This document shows positions 1-8,376 of a DNA stretch of 64,000 bases, in pieces. The position numbers were made by a program, and so were the translations under genes. The first letter of the stretch is position 1. Each line of letters opens with the position of its first letter. Source of the DNA: Sphaerisporangium rhizosphaerae (lineage in GTDB: Bacteria; Actinomycetota; Actinomycetes; Streptosporangiales; Streptosporangiaceae); NCBI RefSeq assembly GCF_042665155.1, contig NZ_JBHTCG010000013.1:166033-230032 (forward strand), given 5' to 3'. The notes under the pieces were generated by a model, which saw nothing but the letters and a program-made list of their open reading frames with translations, did not search any database and was not told the origin of the DNA.

Positions 1-61
1 CAACATCGCGGACATGGCCGAGGCGCTGGGGCTGGGACGGGAGCGCCGCTCCGGCGACTAG
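1..61 (+). CDS. C-terminal end of an unidentified protein (5' end outside window)
   Basis: The first bases read in frame 2 as NIADMAEALGLGRERRSGD followed by TAG at 59-61. Codon third positions are mostly G/C, as in the real genes here, so this looks like the tail of a gene that starts before the window. Nineteen residues are too few to name a family. Confidence 0.55.
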   Translation, partial: NIADMAEALGLGRERRSGD

Positions 62-127
62 GGGGGCGCCCGTCCACCCGCGTTCTCCATGGCCACGGCG
101 GTTTCCCGTCGCCCGCACCGGGTAACC

Positions 128-142
128 GCCGACGATATCGGC
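128..142. promoter_or_regulatory. Short inverted repeat upstream of the hemerythrin gene
   Basis: GCCGA-cgata-TCGGC forms 5-bp perfect arms about 28 bp before the hemerythrin start. It could be an operator or lie at the promoter. No regulator gene for it is in view. Confidence 0.25.
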
Positions 143-170
143 AGACTTTGGTGCAGTGCGAGGAGGAAGC

Positions 171-749
171 ATGATGAAGCACGGCGGTGACGCGATCACC
201 GTCCTCACCATGGACCATCGGGAGGTGGAGGAGACCTTCGCGGAGCTGGAGCGCCTGCGCGGCACGGGGCAGGACGACCGCCGCAGGGAGCTGACCGAGA
301 AGGTGATCATCGAGCTGGTCGGGCACTCGGTCGCCGAGGAGGCGTACCTGTACCCGGCCGCCCGCGCGTTCATCCCGGACGGCGACCGGCTGGCCGACCG
401 CGAGATCGCCGAGCACGCCCAGGCCGAGCGCCTGATGAAGCAGCTGGAGAAGGCCCTTGACGACGGGGTCACCGCCCCGGCCTTCGAGGGTCTGCTCGAC
501 GACCTGATGGCCACCATCAGGGAGCACATCAAGGACGAGGAGGCGCACCTGTTCCCCGAGCTGGTGCGGTACGCCGACGCGGAGGAACTGGCCGCCCTGG
601 GCAAGAAGATCACGATGATGAAGAAGCTCGCCCCCACCCGGCCGCATCCCGCCGCGCCGGACCGGCCGCCGGCCAACAAGCTGCTGGCTCCCGGCGCCGG
701 CCTGGTGGACCGCATCCACGATCTGGTCACCGGTCGGGGCAAGACCTGA
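171..749 (+). CDS. Hemerythrin HHE-domain protein
   Basis: 192-aa soluble protein of the hemerythrin HHE cation-binding family, which carries a di-iron site in a four-helix bundle and senses or binds oxygen, NO or peroxide. Iron-ligand-type motifs are visible: DHREVEE near the N-terminus, GHSVAEE and YPA in the second helix, EHAQAE in the third and REHIKDEEAHLFPE in the fourth. The last 50 residues are a basic, Pro-rich tail not needed for the bundle. I chose ATG 171 rather than GTG 156 because the AGGAGGA ribosome site at 161-167 sits just before it. It is followed, after an 88-bp gap with a duplicated 17-bp motif, by an epimerase on the same strand. The true ligand and role are unknown. Confidence 0.88.
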   Translation: MMKHGGDAITVLTMDHREVEETFAELERLRGTGQDDRRRELTEKVIIELVGHSVAEEAYLYPAARAFIPDGDRLADREIAEHAQAERLMKQLEKALDDGVTAPAFEGLLDDLMATIREHIKDEEAHLFPELVRYADAEELAALGKKITMMKKLAPTRPHPAAPDRPPANKLLAPGAGLVDRIHDLVTGRGKT

Positions 750-788
750 CCCAACCGGGTCAAATGCCTGTCCCAACCGAGTCAAATG
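750..788. repeat. Two 17-bp direct repeats (possible operator)
   Basis: CCCAACCGGGTCAAATG (750-766) and CCCAACCGAGTCAAATG (772-788) differ at one base and start 22 bp apart, that is about two helical turns. The first copy also contains GACCC...GGGTC. They lie directly before the epimerase start at 838, where a regulator dimer pair could bind. Confidence 0.5.
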
Positions 789-837
789 ATCGCGTCTGCC
801 CGCGTTTCGGCCGGTATGGCGGGGGCAGCAGCGTTCT

Positions 838-1902
838 ATGAGAGTCATCGTGGTGGGCGCGACCGGCAACGTCGGAACGAGCGTGATCTCCGCGCTCGAG
901 TCCGATCCCGACGTCACCTCGATCGTCGGGGTCGCCCGGCGGCTGCCCGCCCGCCGCCCCGGCGCGGGCGTGCCGGGCAGGACCCAGTGGCGCTCGGCCG
1001 ACATCACCACGAGCGACCTCACCGGCCTGTTCGCCCGCGCCGACGCCGTGGTCAACCTCGCCTGGCTGTTCCAGCCGACCCGCGACCCGGTCACGACGTG
1101 GCGGGCGAACGTCCTGGGAGGCATGCGACTCTTCCGCGCCGTGGCCGAGGCGGGGGTGCAGATCCTGGTGCACGCCTCCTCGGTCGGCGCGTACTCGCCG
1201 GGGCCCAAGGACGGCGCGGTGGACGAGAGCTGGCCGACCCACGGATGGCCGGGCGCCGCCTACTCCCGGGAGAAGGCCTACCTGGAGCGGGTCCTCGACG
1301 TGTTCGAGAACGACCACCCGAGCATCCGCGTCGTGCGGATGCGCCCGGGGTTCATCTTCAAGCGGGGAGCGGCCGCCGAGCAGCGCCGTCTGTTCGCCGG
1401 CCCCTTCCTGCCCGGCCGGCTGCTGCGCGCGGGCCGCATCCCGTTCGTGCCGGACATCCCGGGCCTGCGCGTGCAGGCGCTGCACTCCCTGGACGTGGGG
1501 CGGGCCTACCGGCTGGCCGTGACCCGCTCGGTCGTCGGCGCGTTCAACCTCGCCGCCGAGCCGGTGCTGGACGCCGCCGCTCTCGCCGGGCTGCTCGGCG
1601 CGCGCCTGGTGCCGATCTCGCCGATGATGGCGCGGACCGCGGTCGCGGCGGCCTGGCATCTGCGCCTGATCCCCGCCTCTCCCGGGCTGATGGAGATGGC
1701 GCTGCGCATCCCGGTCATGGACACCACGCGGGCGCGCACCGTCCTCGGCTGGCGGCCGGAACACACCGCGATCGAGGCGGTCGGCGAGCTGCTGGAGGGC
1801 CTGCGCACCGGGGCGGGCATGCCGACCCCCGTGCTGGACGCCCACGCCGGCGGCCCCGCCCGGGTCGGCGAACTCGCGACCGGCGTCGGCCGACGTCCCT
1901 GA
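838..1902 (+). CDS. NAD-dependent epimerase/dehydratase family protein
   Basis: 354-aa extended/atypical SDR. The Rossmann motif GATGNVG lies at residues 7-13 and the catalytic-type YSREK (Tyr142, Lys146) follows a conserved HASSVGAY strand. The C-terminal third holds the substrate-binding lobe with the RARTVLGWRP motif usual in these sugar- or isoprenoid-modifying enzymes. Family members act on nucleotide sugars or similar NAD(P)-linked substrates; the substrate here cannot be read from sequence. ATG 838 opens directly on the Rossmann strand MRVIVVGATG, which fixes the start. The gene stands alone behind a pair of direct repeats that may control it. Confidence 0.85.
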   Translation: MRVIVVGATGNVGTSVISALESDPDVTSIVGVARRLPARRPGAGVPGRTQWRSADITTSDLTGLFARADAVVNLAWLFQPTRDPVTTWRANVLGGMRLFRAVAEAGVQILVHASSVGAYSPGPKDGAVDESWPTHGWPGAAYSREKAYLERVLDVFENDHPSIRVVRMRPGFIFKRGAAAEQRRLFAGPFLPGRLLRAGRIPFVPDIPGLRVQALHSLDVGRAYRLAVTRSVVGAFNLAAEPVLDAAALAGLLGARLVPISPMMARTAVAAAWHLRLIPASPGLMEMALRIPVMDTTRARTVLGWRPEHTAIEAVGELLEGLRTGAGMPTPVLDAHAGGPARVGELATGVGRRP

Positions 1903-2020
1903 CGCCCTCCGGAGGGGCTCCGCCGTCGCCGACGGCACGCTCGGCGGCTCGCAGCGGCGACCGGCCGCATTCCTGACGGTGACCGGCCGCCCGCTTCCTG
2001 AGGGGGCGCGTGGGGGCCGG

Positions 2021-2995
2021 TCAGCGGGGGACGTGGTTGCGCAGCCCCAGTTCGTCCGGGTAGAGCGAGAAGTAGGTCTGCTCGGCCAGGTACGCCATGC
2101 CCGTGCCCTTGACGTGGTGGCGCAGCAAGGCGAGCGGCACGCTGAGGGCGACCTGGTGCGCCCGGTAGGCGTCGATCACCTCCACCAGGTCGGCGCGCCG
2201 CGCCCCGTCCAGGTCGTCGCTCACCATGCCGAGGCAGTGCTGCAGCACGTTGACGTTGCGGCCGACGCTCGCCCGGGTGGCCAGGGCCACGCGGAAGGCC
2301 CGGCCGTAGGCGGAGGCGAGCCGTTCCGGCGCGTTGGTGCCCGCCTCGGCGACCAGCCGGCCCATCCGGCGGTACTCCGCCGGGTCGTGCGCGAGGATCT
2401 GCATCTTGTGCCGGGAGTGGAACGCCACCAGGTCACCCGCCCGCCACTGGCCCTCCAGCAGCGCCCGCAGGCGGGCGTGGGCGAAGATCCGTTCCACGAA
2501 CGCCTCGCGCAGCACGTCGTCGTGCAGCCGGCCCTCGTCCTCCACCGGCAGCAGCGGATGCGCCGCGATCATCGCCTCCGCGTACAGCCCCCGCCCGCGC
2601 CGTCCCGAGCCGTGCACGGGGACGCCGTGCAGGCCGCAGGTCGGGCTCTTGGCCTTGAAGACGTAGCCGTCCACCCGCAGCGCCGCCGCGCGCGCCTTGG
2701 CCAGCGCGGACATCGGCTCGGTGAGGTCCCTGCGCGAGGCGCGGGTCATCAGGCGCGTACCGCCGGGCGCCGCCTCCAGGCGGAGCGTCTCGCGGGGGGC
2801 GCCCAGGCCGATCTCGATCTCCGGGCAGATCGGTATCCAGTCGACCCAGGGGGCCAGGGCGCCGGACACGAAGCGGTCGCGGCTGTGGCCGCCGTTGAAC
2901 CGCACGGGCTCCCCGAGCAGGCAGCTCGACACCGCGATCCGCGGCCGTGGCCGCCGCTCGGCGTTCACCGGAGGATTTGCGTTGTCTGTTGGCAT
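2021..2995 (-). CDS. DUF523/DUF1722 (YbgA-like) protein
   Basis: 324-aa two-domain protein. Residues about 20-165 are DUF523: SSCLLGEPVRFNGGH, a CPE motif, and SPTCGLHG give the conserved cysteines that in the related TudS thiouracil desulfidases hold an Fe-S cluster. Residues about 190-310 are DUF1722 with LVAFHSRHKMQILAH. ATG at 2995 was chosen over in-frame starts further upstream because AAAGGA lies about 10 bases before it and the upstream part is low-complexity. The gene is divergent from an azoreductase, and two perfect palindromes lie between them, so both may share a redox- or ligand-responsive regulator. A desulfidase-like role is family inference only. Confidence 0.82.
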   Translation of the reverse strand: MPTDNANPPVNAERRPRPRIAVSSCLLGEPVRFNGGHSRDRFVSGALAPWVDWIPICPEIEIGLGAPRETLRLEAAPGGTRLMTRASRRDLTEPMSALAKARAAALRVDGYVFKAKSPTCGLHGVPVHGSGRRGRGLYAEAMIAAHPLLPVEDEGRLHDDVLREAFVERIFAHARLRALLEGQWRAGDLVAFHSRHKMQILAHDPAEYRRMGRLVAEAGTNAPERLASAYGRAFRVALATRASVGRNVNVLQHCLGMVSDDLDGARRADLVEVIDAYRAHQVALSVPLALLRHHVKGTGMAYLAEQTYFSLYPDELGLRNHVPR

Positions 2996-3074
2996 TGGTC
3001 CGTTCGATCCTTTGGCGAGTGCCGCGTCCCTTACTGTCCCTTCGGCAGCGCTCCCCTCTGCGGATGCGTCCGAC

Positions 3075-3099
3075 ACATGTGGACGAGGTGTCCACATGT
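3075..3099. promoter_or_regulatory. Perfect 10-bp inverted repeat (operator candidate 1)
   Basis: ACATGTGGAC - 5 bp - GTCCACATGT, between the divergent DUF523 gene and the azoreductase gene. Perfect symmetry and position suggest a dimeric repressor site. Confidence 0.6.
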
Positions 3100-3117
3100 G
3101 GATAGGCTGGGCCCACT

Positions 3118-3138
3118 AACTGGACATGGTGTCCGGTT
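3118..3138. promoter_or_regulatory. Inverted repeat just upstream of the azoreductase start (operator candidate 2)
   Basis: AAC-t-GGACA-tgg-TGTCC-g-GTT. The GGAC/GTCC half-sites match those of the repeat at 3075-3099, and the site ends 17 bp before ATG 3156. The same protein could bind both. Confidence 0.55.
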
Positions 3139-3155
3139 GGAGGGGACGGATCGTC

Positions 3156-3800
3156 ATGAGCCATCTGCTGCACCTGGACGCCAGTGCCCGGAACATCTCG
3201 GTCTCCCGAGACCTCTCCCGGGCGTTCGCCGAGGTCTGGCGCGCGGCCCACCCGGAGGGCCGCTACACCTACCGCGACCTGGCGGCCGACCCCGTCCCGC
3301 ACATCGGGCAGCCGTGGACCGAGCTGTGCGACTACGTGCTGGCACACGGGATCACCGACATCGCCCGCTACCGGGAGGCCGTGCGCACCCCCGCCCAGCA
3401 GGAGGCGTGGGCGACCCTCGCCCCGCTGCTGGGAGAGCTGACCGCCGCCGACGTGGTGCTGATCGGGACGCCGATGTACAACTTCTCCATCCCCTCGGCG
3501 CTCAAGGCCTGGCTCGACCAGGTGACCTTCCCCAAGATGTCGCTGGCCGGCCGCCGGTTCGTGGTCACCGGCGCCCGTGGCGGCGCGTACGGGCCGGGCA
3601 CTCCGCGCGAGCCGTTCGACCACCAGGAGCGCTACCTGCGCGACTTCTTCGCGGGCCACTTCGGCGTCGAGGACGTCACCTTCGTCCACGCCGAGCTGAC
3701 CAACGCGCGGGTCGACCCGGGCCTGGCGCACCTGCGCGAGCGGCAGGCCGCCTCCCTGGCCGCGGCCCGCTCACGCGTCCTCGCCGAGGCGGAGCGCTGA
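3156..3800 (+). CDS. FMN-dependent NADH-azoreductase / quinone reductase
   Basis: 214-aa flavodoxin-fold reductase of the AcpD/AzoR family, which uses NAD(P)H and FMN to reduce azo dyes and quinones in two-electron steps. The N-terminal phosphate-binding strand LHLDASARNISVSRDL, the GTPMYNFSIPSALKAWLD segment that cradles the flavin, and TGARGGAYGPG are all present. Start ATG 3156 has GGAGGGG about 10 bases upstream. Length is normal for the family. Two palindromes upstream suggest induction by an electrophile or dye through a repressor not encoded in this window. Confidence 0.88.
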   Translation: MSHLLHLDASARNISVSRDLSRAFAEVWRAAHPEGRYTYRDLAADPVPHIGQPWTELCDYVLAHGITDIARYREAVRTPAQQEAWATLAPLLGELTAADVVLIGTPMYNFSIPSALKAWLDQVTFPKMSLAGRRFVVTGARGGAYGPGTPREPFDHQERYLRDFFAGHFGVEDVTFVHAELTNARVDPGLAHLRERQAASLAAARSRVLAEAER

Positions 3801-3802
3801 CC

Positions 3803-3859
3803 GGCCGGGCGGACCGCCGGCCCTCCGGTGCGCCCTCCGCGGTCCCCGCCGCCGGGGAC
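3803..3859. terminator. Two GC hairpins between convergent genes
   Basis: GGCCGG...CCGGCC (3803-3822) and GTCCCC-gccgcc-GGGGAC (3842-3859) lie between the ends of the azoreductase and the aldo/keto reductase. Neither is followed by a T run, so they would be intrinsic terminators of the GC-only kind at best. Confidence 0.4.
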
Positions 3860-3908
3860 GCAGGGTCGGCCGCGACGGGGGTGGCCACCCGCGCCGGGAC
3901 CGAACGGT

Positions 3909-4940
3909 TCACGGCCGCCGGCGCAGCGCCTTGTCCGCCAGGGCCGGCGGCACGTAGTAGCTGTCCGCCCGGTTGAGGTCGGTGCCCGGCGGCACGATCT
4001 CGTCGATCCGGTCCAGCACGTCCTCGGTCAGCACCGTGTCCGCGCCGGCCAGCAGGTCGTCGAGCTGCTCCATGGTGCGCGGGCCGATGATCACCGAGGT
4101 GATCGCCGGGTGGGCCAGGACGAACCCGACCGCCATGTGCGCCAGCGACAGGCCGGCCCCCGCCGCGAGCTTCGACAGCTCGCCGACGGCCTGGAGCTTG
4201 GCCGCGTTCCCGGGCAGCGAAGGGTCGAACTTGTGCCGTTCGACGGCCGCGCGGCCGGTGCTCGCCAGGTCGATGTCCGCGGCCTGGGTGTAGCGGCCGG
4301 ACAGCCAGCCCGCCGACAGCGGACCCCAGCTCAGCACGCCCATCCCGTACTTCTGCGCCGTCGGCAGCACCGCCGCCTCCACGCCGCGCGCCAGGATCGA
4401 GTACGGCGGCTGCTCGGTGCGGAAGCGGACGTGGCCGCGCCGCTCGGAGACCCACTGCGCCTCCACGATCTGCTCCGCCGGGAAGGTGGAGCTGCCCACG
4501 GCCAGCACCTTGCCCGCCCGCACCAGGTCGGTGAGCGCGGAGAGGGTCTCGTCGATGTCGGTGGCCGGGTCGGGCCGGTGGATCTGGTAGAGGTCGATGT
4601 GGTCGGTGCCCAGCCGGCGCAGGCTGTTCTCGACCTCACGGACGAGCCAGCGCCTGGAGTTCCCGCCGTGGTTGGCGTCCGGGCCCATCGAGCCGTGGGC
4701 CTTGGTCGCCAGGACGACGTCGTCGCGGCGTCCCTTGAGCGCCTTGCCGACGATCTCCTCCGACTCTCCCTGCGAGTAGATGTCGGCGGTGTCGACGAAG
4801 TTGACGCCGGCGTCGAGGGCGCGGTGGATGATGCGCACGCAGTCGTCGACGTCCTTGTTGGCGAGGGCGCCGAACATCATCGCGCCGAGTGCGTACCGGC
4901 TGACCGAGATGCCGGTCCCACCGAGGGTGCTGCGCTTCAC
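3909..4940 (-). CDS. Aldo/keto reductase
   Basis: 343-aa NADPH-dependent aldo/keto reductase of the TIM-barrel superfamily. The catalytic tetrad is visible as Asp50, Tyr55 (TADIYSQGESE), Lys80 (LATKAHG) and His121 (YQIHRPD), and the cofactor pocket ends in IIGPRTMEQLDDLL. GTG 4940 was chosen since MKRSTLGGTGISVS is the family's usual beginning and GGAGG precedes it; the reading frame upstream is not conserved. It faces an XRE/MmyB-type regulator across 182 bp, an arrangement common in actinomycetes in which the regulator controls the reductase. The natural aldehyde or ketone substrate is unknown. Confidence 0.9.
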   Translation of the reverse strand: MKRSTLGGTGISVSRYALGAMMFGALANKDVDDCVRIIHRALDAGVNFVDTADIYSQGESEEIVGKALKGRRDDVVLATKAHGSMGPDANHGGNSRRWLVREVENSLRRLGTDHIDLYQIHRPDPATDIDETLSALTDLVRAGKVLAVGSSTFPAEQIVEAQWVSERRGHVRFRTEQPPYSILARGVEAAVLPTAQKYGMGVLSWGPLSAGWLSGRYTQAADIDLASTGRAAVERHKFDPSLPGNAAKLQAVGELSKLAAGAGLSLAHMAVGFVLAHPAITSVIIGPRTMEQLDDLLAGADTVLTEDVLDRIDEIVPPGTDLNRADSYYVPPALADKALRRRP

Positions 4941-5122
4941 GAGGTACCGCCTCCTGCGGATCGTTGCTGTTGACACGTCGTCTCGTGCCCACATCCTTCG
5001 CGGACACGTCGTTCCGCGGATACGGAGTCCAGTCTCCGTTTCGCGCGGGGACGGCACCAGGTCAGGCGCAACCTGGGTCCGGCAGAACCCCCCAGGGACC
5101 CGGCCGCCGCATAATGACTGGC

Positions 5123-5986
5123 ATGGGGCATGCCGAGGACGAGATCACTCCATTTCTGAAGGCACGACGGGCCGCGCTGGACGCCGCGTCCCTGGGGCTG
5201 CCCGACGGCCTCGCACGGCGGCGGGTGCGCGGACTGCGCCGCGAGGATGTCGCACGGCTCGCCGGGGTGAGCGTCGACTACTACACGCGCATCGAACAGG
5301 GGCGGGCGCACGCCGTCTCCGACGCGGTGGTCGACGCGATCGCGCGGGCGCTGCGGCTGACCCCCGACGAGCACGCCTTCCTGCGCAACATCTCCCACGG
5401 CCGACGGGGCGCCCACACCGAGGTCTGCGACGCCGGCGCCGGCCCACGCCCGCGCGTACGGCCGCAGCTCCTGGAACTGCTGGAGGCCATGGGGGACACC
5501 GTCCCCGCCGTCGTCTACGGCCCCGGCACCGACCTGCTGGCCTGGAACACGATCATCGGCCGCATCTGGTTCGACCTCGACGCGCTCCCGGAGGCGGAGC
5601 TCAACGGCGCCCGGCTGATGTTCCTGCACCCCGACGCCAAGGCGCTGCATCCCGACTGGGAGGCGGAGGCGGAGGAGACCGTCGCGAGCCTGCGGGCGCA
5701 GATCGGCCGCCGCGAGGACGAGGCCCGGGTGCAGCGGGTGGTCTGCGACCTGCGGGAACAGAGCGAGGAGTTCCGGCACTACTGGGACGTCCAGGCGGTC
5801 AGGGAACGAACCCAGGGCATCAAGCGCATCCTCCACCCGCAGGTGGGCGAACTGGTGCTGACCTACGAGGCGTTCTCCCTGCCGACCGACCCCGGCCAGC
5901 GCCTGTGCACCTACACGGCCCCCAAAGGCTCCCCCACAGCGGCCAAACTCCGCACCCTCACCGAACCCGCCACCGCGACCGCCTGA
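5123..5986 (+). CDS. XRE-family regulator with MmyB-like ligand domain
   Basis: 287-aa transcription factor. Residues about 10-75 form the HTH (RRVRGLRREDVARLAGVSVDYYTRIEQGR), and residues about 105-280 form the MmyB-type PAS-like ligand domain (GPGTDLLAWN, FRHYWD, LTYEAFSLPTDPGQRLC). Regulators of this class usually control the divergent oxidoreductase, here the aldo/keto reductase. A CATAAT hexamer at 5110-5115 lies at the right distance for a transcript beginning at ATG 5123, so a leaderless mRNA is possible. ATG 5114 is the alternative start but would fall inside that hexamer. The ligand is unknown. Confidence 0.85.
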   Translation: MGHAEDEITPFLKARRAALDAASLGLPDGLARRRVRGLRREDVARLAGVSVDYYTRIEQGRAHAVSDAVVDAIARALRLTPDEHAFLRNISHGRRGAHTEVCDAGAGPRPRVRPQLLELLEAMGDTVPAVVYGPGTDLLAWNTIIGRIWFDLDALPEAELNGARLMFLHPDAKALHPDWEAEAEETVASLRAQIGRREDEARVQRVVCDLREQSEEFRHYWDVQAVRERTQGIKRILHPQVGELVLTYEAFSLPTDPGQRLCTYTAPKGSPTAAKLRTLTEPATATA

Positions 5987-6080
5987 CCGCCCTCACCGCC
6001 GGGCGGAGCATTCCCGGAACTCGACCCGCGTGCTCGACGTTGATCGACCGACCATTTCCCCTCGACATGGCGAGGACGAC

Positions 6081-6920
6081 TTGACCACGTCACGATTAGT
6101 CCGCACGGCGACCGCGATAGTGGCGGTCGCCGCATGTGCCGCCTCCGGATGCAGTCTGACCCGTAATGAGCTGGTCCCGGCCGACTCGCAGCCGATTCCG
6201 CAAAGGGCGTCCGACGAACCCGACGACGCCGATGACGCCGATGACGTCGATGACAAGGTCGAGGGCTTCATAGAGGTCTGCGTCACCAGGAAGACGCGGA
6301 CGCGGGTCAACTACCGGGGGTGTGACGACGCGCGGCCCGCGGTCACCTGGTACTACCTCCCGCTGAGCGCCAAGGTGCCGGCCGTAGGCTCGACGGCGAA
6401 ACGCGGTACGTTCAAGCGGCCGAAAGCCGATCTCTACCGGGCGCCCGCCAAGGGAGGCCTCGGCACGAAGGTGATGATCGCCGACGTGGAGGACCGCGTC
6501 GAGATATGCGTGCTCAGAAGCAGCCGCATCCGGTTCTCCGAGATCAGATGCGATGACGGCGAGAAGGGCTACGGCTGGTACTACATCCGCATCGACGGCC
6601 ACGTCCCGCCGGTGGGCAAGAAGGCCGAGGACGGTTCCTTCCGCAAGCCGTACGGCGACACCTACCGCGCCCGCAGAAAGGGCGGGGACGCGGCCAAGGC
6701 CGCGATCGACTACGAGGACCCGGATGCCGTCGAGACCGACGACGGCGAAGAAGAGGAGGAGAACTGCACCTACACGATCAACGGGCAGTGCGTCGCCACC
6801 AACAAGTGCACCGCGATGATCAACAATGTCTGCGCCGACGGCGACGGTTCCGGATCATCCACCACCGAAAGCTGCCACAGCGTCTACATGCACAAACGAT
6901 GGATCCGCCGCTGCAGCTGA
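6081..6920 (+). CDS. Lipoprotein with two copies of a CDD/WYY module
   Basis: 279-aa predicted lipoprotein of no family I recognise. TTG 6081, preceded by GAGGA, gives a signal peptide with lipobox ASGC near residue 24. An acidic Asp-rich linker follows. Then the same roughly 65-residue module occurs twice: a VC-VxxR start, a Cys-Asp-Asp step, a Trp-Tyr-Tyr strand, VPxVG, and a closing YRAxxKGG. After a second acidic stretch comes a Cys-rich tail (six cysteines). Paired cysteines in each module suggest disulfides in an extracytoplasmic protein. An ATG at 6030 is in frame but would bury the signal peptide. Confidence 0.7.
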   Translation: MTTSRLVRTATAIVAVAACAASGCSLTRNELVPADSQPIPQRASDEPDDADDADDVDDKVEGFIEVCVTRKTRTRVNYRGCDDARPAVTWYYLPLSAKVPAVGSTAKRGTFKRPKADLYRAPAKGGLGTKVMIADVEDRVEICVLRSSRIRFSEIRCDDGEKGYGWYYIRIDGHVPPVGKKAEDGSFRKPYGDTYRARRKGGDAAKAAIDYEDPDAVETDDGEEEEENCTYTINGQCVATNKCTAMINNVCADGDGSGSSTTESCHSVYMHKRWIRRCS

Positions 6921-7314
6921 CGATCGATCGCCGTGGGTGATCGTCGCATGCCGTGTGGAACCCGGGCCGGACCAGGCGGCGATCTTCGAGGCTCTCCGGT
7001 CGCCTCTGCTCTCGCCCCGGCCGCTCGTCGCTCGTGGGCGGGGGATTCACTGTCCGGTCGCCCGCGGTGGTGGGCGTCAGAAAAATTTTCAGAATTTTGG
7101 ATCTTGATGAAGGGAACTTTCAGGGTTATGTTCATGATCGTCCCGTCCTTCTCTACAGGCGGTGAGATGTCGAGACGTTTCCCTGACGGCGGCCTTCTCC
7201 GTGCGCCGAGGTCGAGCTCGGTGTCGCCGGCGTAGTCCCGCCGCACGCTCATCGACATCAGGGAACCGGGCGTCGCACCGTGACCCCCCGTTGCACCTGT
7301 TCAGAGAGGTGAGC
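6921..7314. other. 394-bp intergenic region, AT-rich promoter-like patch
   Basis: No credible gene. Around 7080-7135 base composition turns AT-rich (AAAAATTTTC, AATTTTGG, TTATGTTCATG), unlike the rest of the window, and probably holds the promoter of the M23 peptidase gene. I looked for a ydaO-type c-di-AMP riboswitch, known upstream of some peptidase genes, and did not find its conserved core. Confidence 0.45.
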
Positions 7315-8220
7315 ATGCCCACTCCCGGCGGTCCGATCCGGCCCACGACCCTCAGATCCGCGCTCACTGCCTTACTGGTCACCTGCGTGGCGGCGCTGCT
7401 GCCCCAGGCGGCCTCGGCACAGAGCTCAAGCGTCCTGGCCCTGTCCCACAAGAGCCCGTTCAACTGCGGGAAGACCTTCTACGCCAACAACTGGTCCCCC
7501 GGTCACAGCCCCTCGGGCGCCATCGACTGGCAGGACTACGGCGGCGACGACATCAACGGCGAGACGGTACGCGCTACCGCCGCGGGCACCGCGTACTTCA
7601 ACGACGCCGGGAGCACGAGCTACGGCAAGTGGGTCGAGGTCCGGCACAGCGACGGCACCAGCACCCGCTACGCCCACCTGTCGAGCATGGTGAAGGCGGC
7701 CGGCGGCTCCATGAGCGTCGGCCAGGGCACGACGATCGGGACCGTCGGCTCGACGGGCGGCTCCACGGCTCCGCACCTGCACTACGAGCAGCGGACCTCC
7801 GGCGGCGTGGTGGACACCAGCCCCACCGTCGAGGGCGTGACCGTGTCCCTGGGCCAGAAGAAGGCCATCACCAGCACCAACACCTGCGGCGGTAGCAGCA
7901 ACCCCTACACCCCCGAGGAGGTCTGCGGCAGCGGCTACGCGGTCATCGACTCGGCCGCCCTCACCGGTGGCCGCGCCTACCTGCTCTACAACTCGGGCAA
8001 CCGTTACAACTGCGTCGTGACGCTGAAGACCACGAACCTCGGCACGGCGTCGGCGGTGTCGGCCTTCCTGGAGCCGCAGGGCGAGAGCCGGACCACCGAC
8101 TCGGGCAGCTACGGCTACTACGCGGGCCCCGTCAGACGGGACGCGGCGGCGCAGTGCGTCAGGTGGGGCGGCTCGGTCGGCAGCAGCTCCTACACCAGCC
8201 CCTTCGAACACTGCGGCTGA
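7315..8220 (+). CDS. Secreted M23-family metallopeptidase
   Basis: 301-aa secreted protein. A signal peptide runs to about residue 35 (cleavage near ASA-QS). The M23/LytM domain follows with zinc ligands His64 and Asp71 (GHSPSGAID) and His156 of HLH154-156, plus the usual RYAHLS at 118-123. Such enzymes cut peptide cross-links in cell walls. Residues about 195-301 are a separate Cys-containing C-terminal domain of unknown role. ATG 7315 has GAGAGG upstream and opens on the signal peptide. A strong hairpin follows the gene. Confidence 0.88.
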   Translation: MPTPGGPIRPTTLRSALTALLVTCVAALLPQAASAQSSSVLALSHKSPFNCGKTFYANNWSPGHSPSGAIDWQDYGGDDINGETVRATAAGTAYFNDAGSTSYGKWVEVRHSDGTSTRYAHLSSMVKAAGGSMSVGQGTTIGTVGSTGGSTAPHLHYEQRTSGGVVDTSPTVEGVTVSLGQKKAITSTNTCGGSSNPYTPEEVCGSGYAVIDSAALTGGRAYLLYNSGNRYNCVVTLKTTNLGTASAVSAFLEPQGESRTTDSGSYGYYAGPVRRDAAAQCVRWGGSVGSSSYTSPFEHCG

Positions 8221-8306
8221 CCCGGCCGCGATCGCATCCGCGGCCCGGCCGGTGAGAAGCCTGGACGGCGCCACTTCACCGACCGGTCCTCCCGGCACGG
8301 CACGAC

Positions 8307-8345
8307 GCCGAAGGCCGCCACCCGTCACGGGAGGCGGCCTTCGGC
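8307..8345. terminator. Strong bidirectional hairpin terminator
   Basis: GCCGAAGGCCGCC, a 13-base loop, then GGCGGCCTTCGGC: a perfect 13-bp stem between the ends of the convergent M23 peptidase and glycosyltransferase genes. Confidence 0.8.
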
Positions 8346-8376
8346 CTCGCCGCGCCGGAGGCCCCCGGTGGGCCGG

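Noticed and set aside
1979..3976. 665-codon plus-strand frame
   Set aside because: Runs through the antisense of the DUF523 gene and an off-frame of the azoreductase; no conserved segment.
7190..7314. ydaO/c-di-AMP riboswitch upstream of the M23 peptidase
   Set aside because: Searched by eye because such peptidases can have one; conserved core and pseudoknot strands not found.
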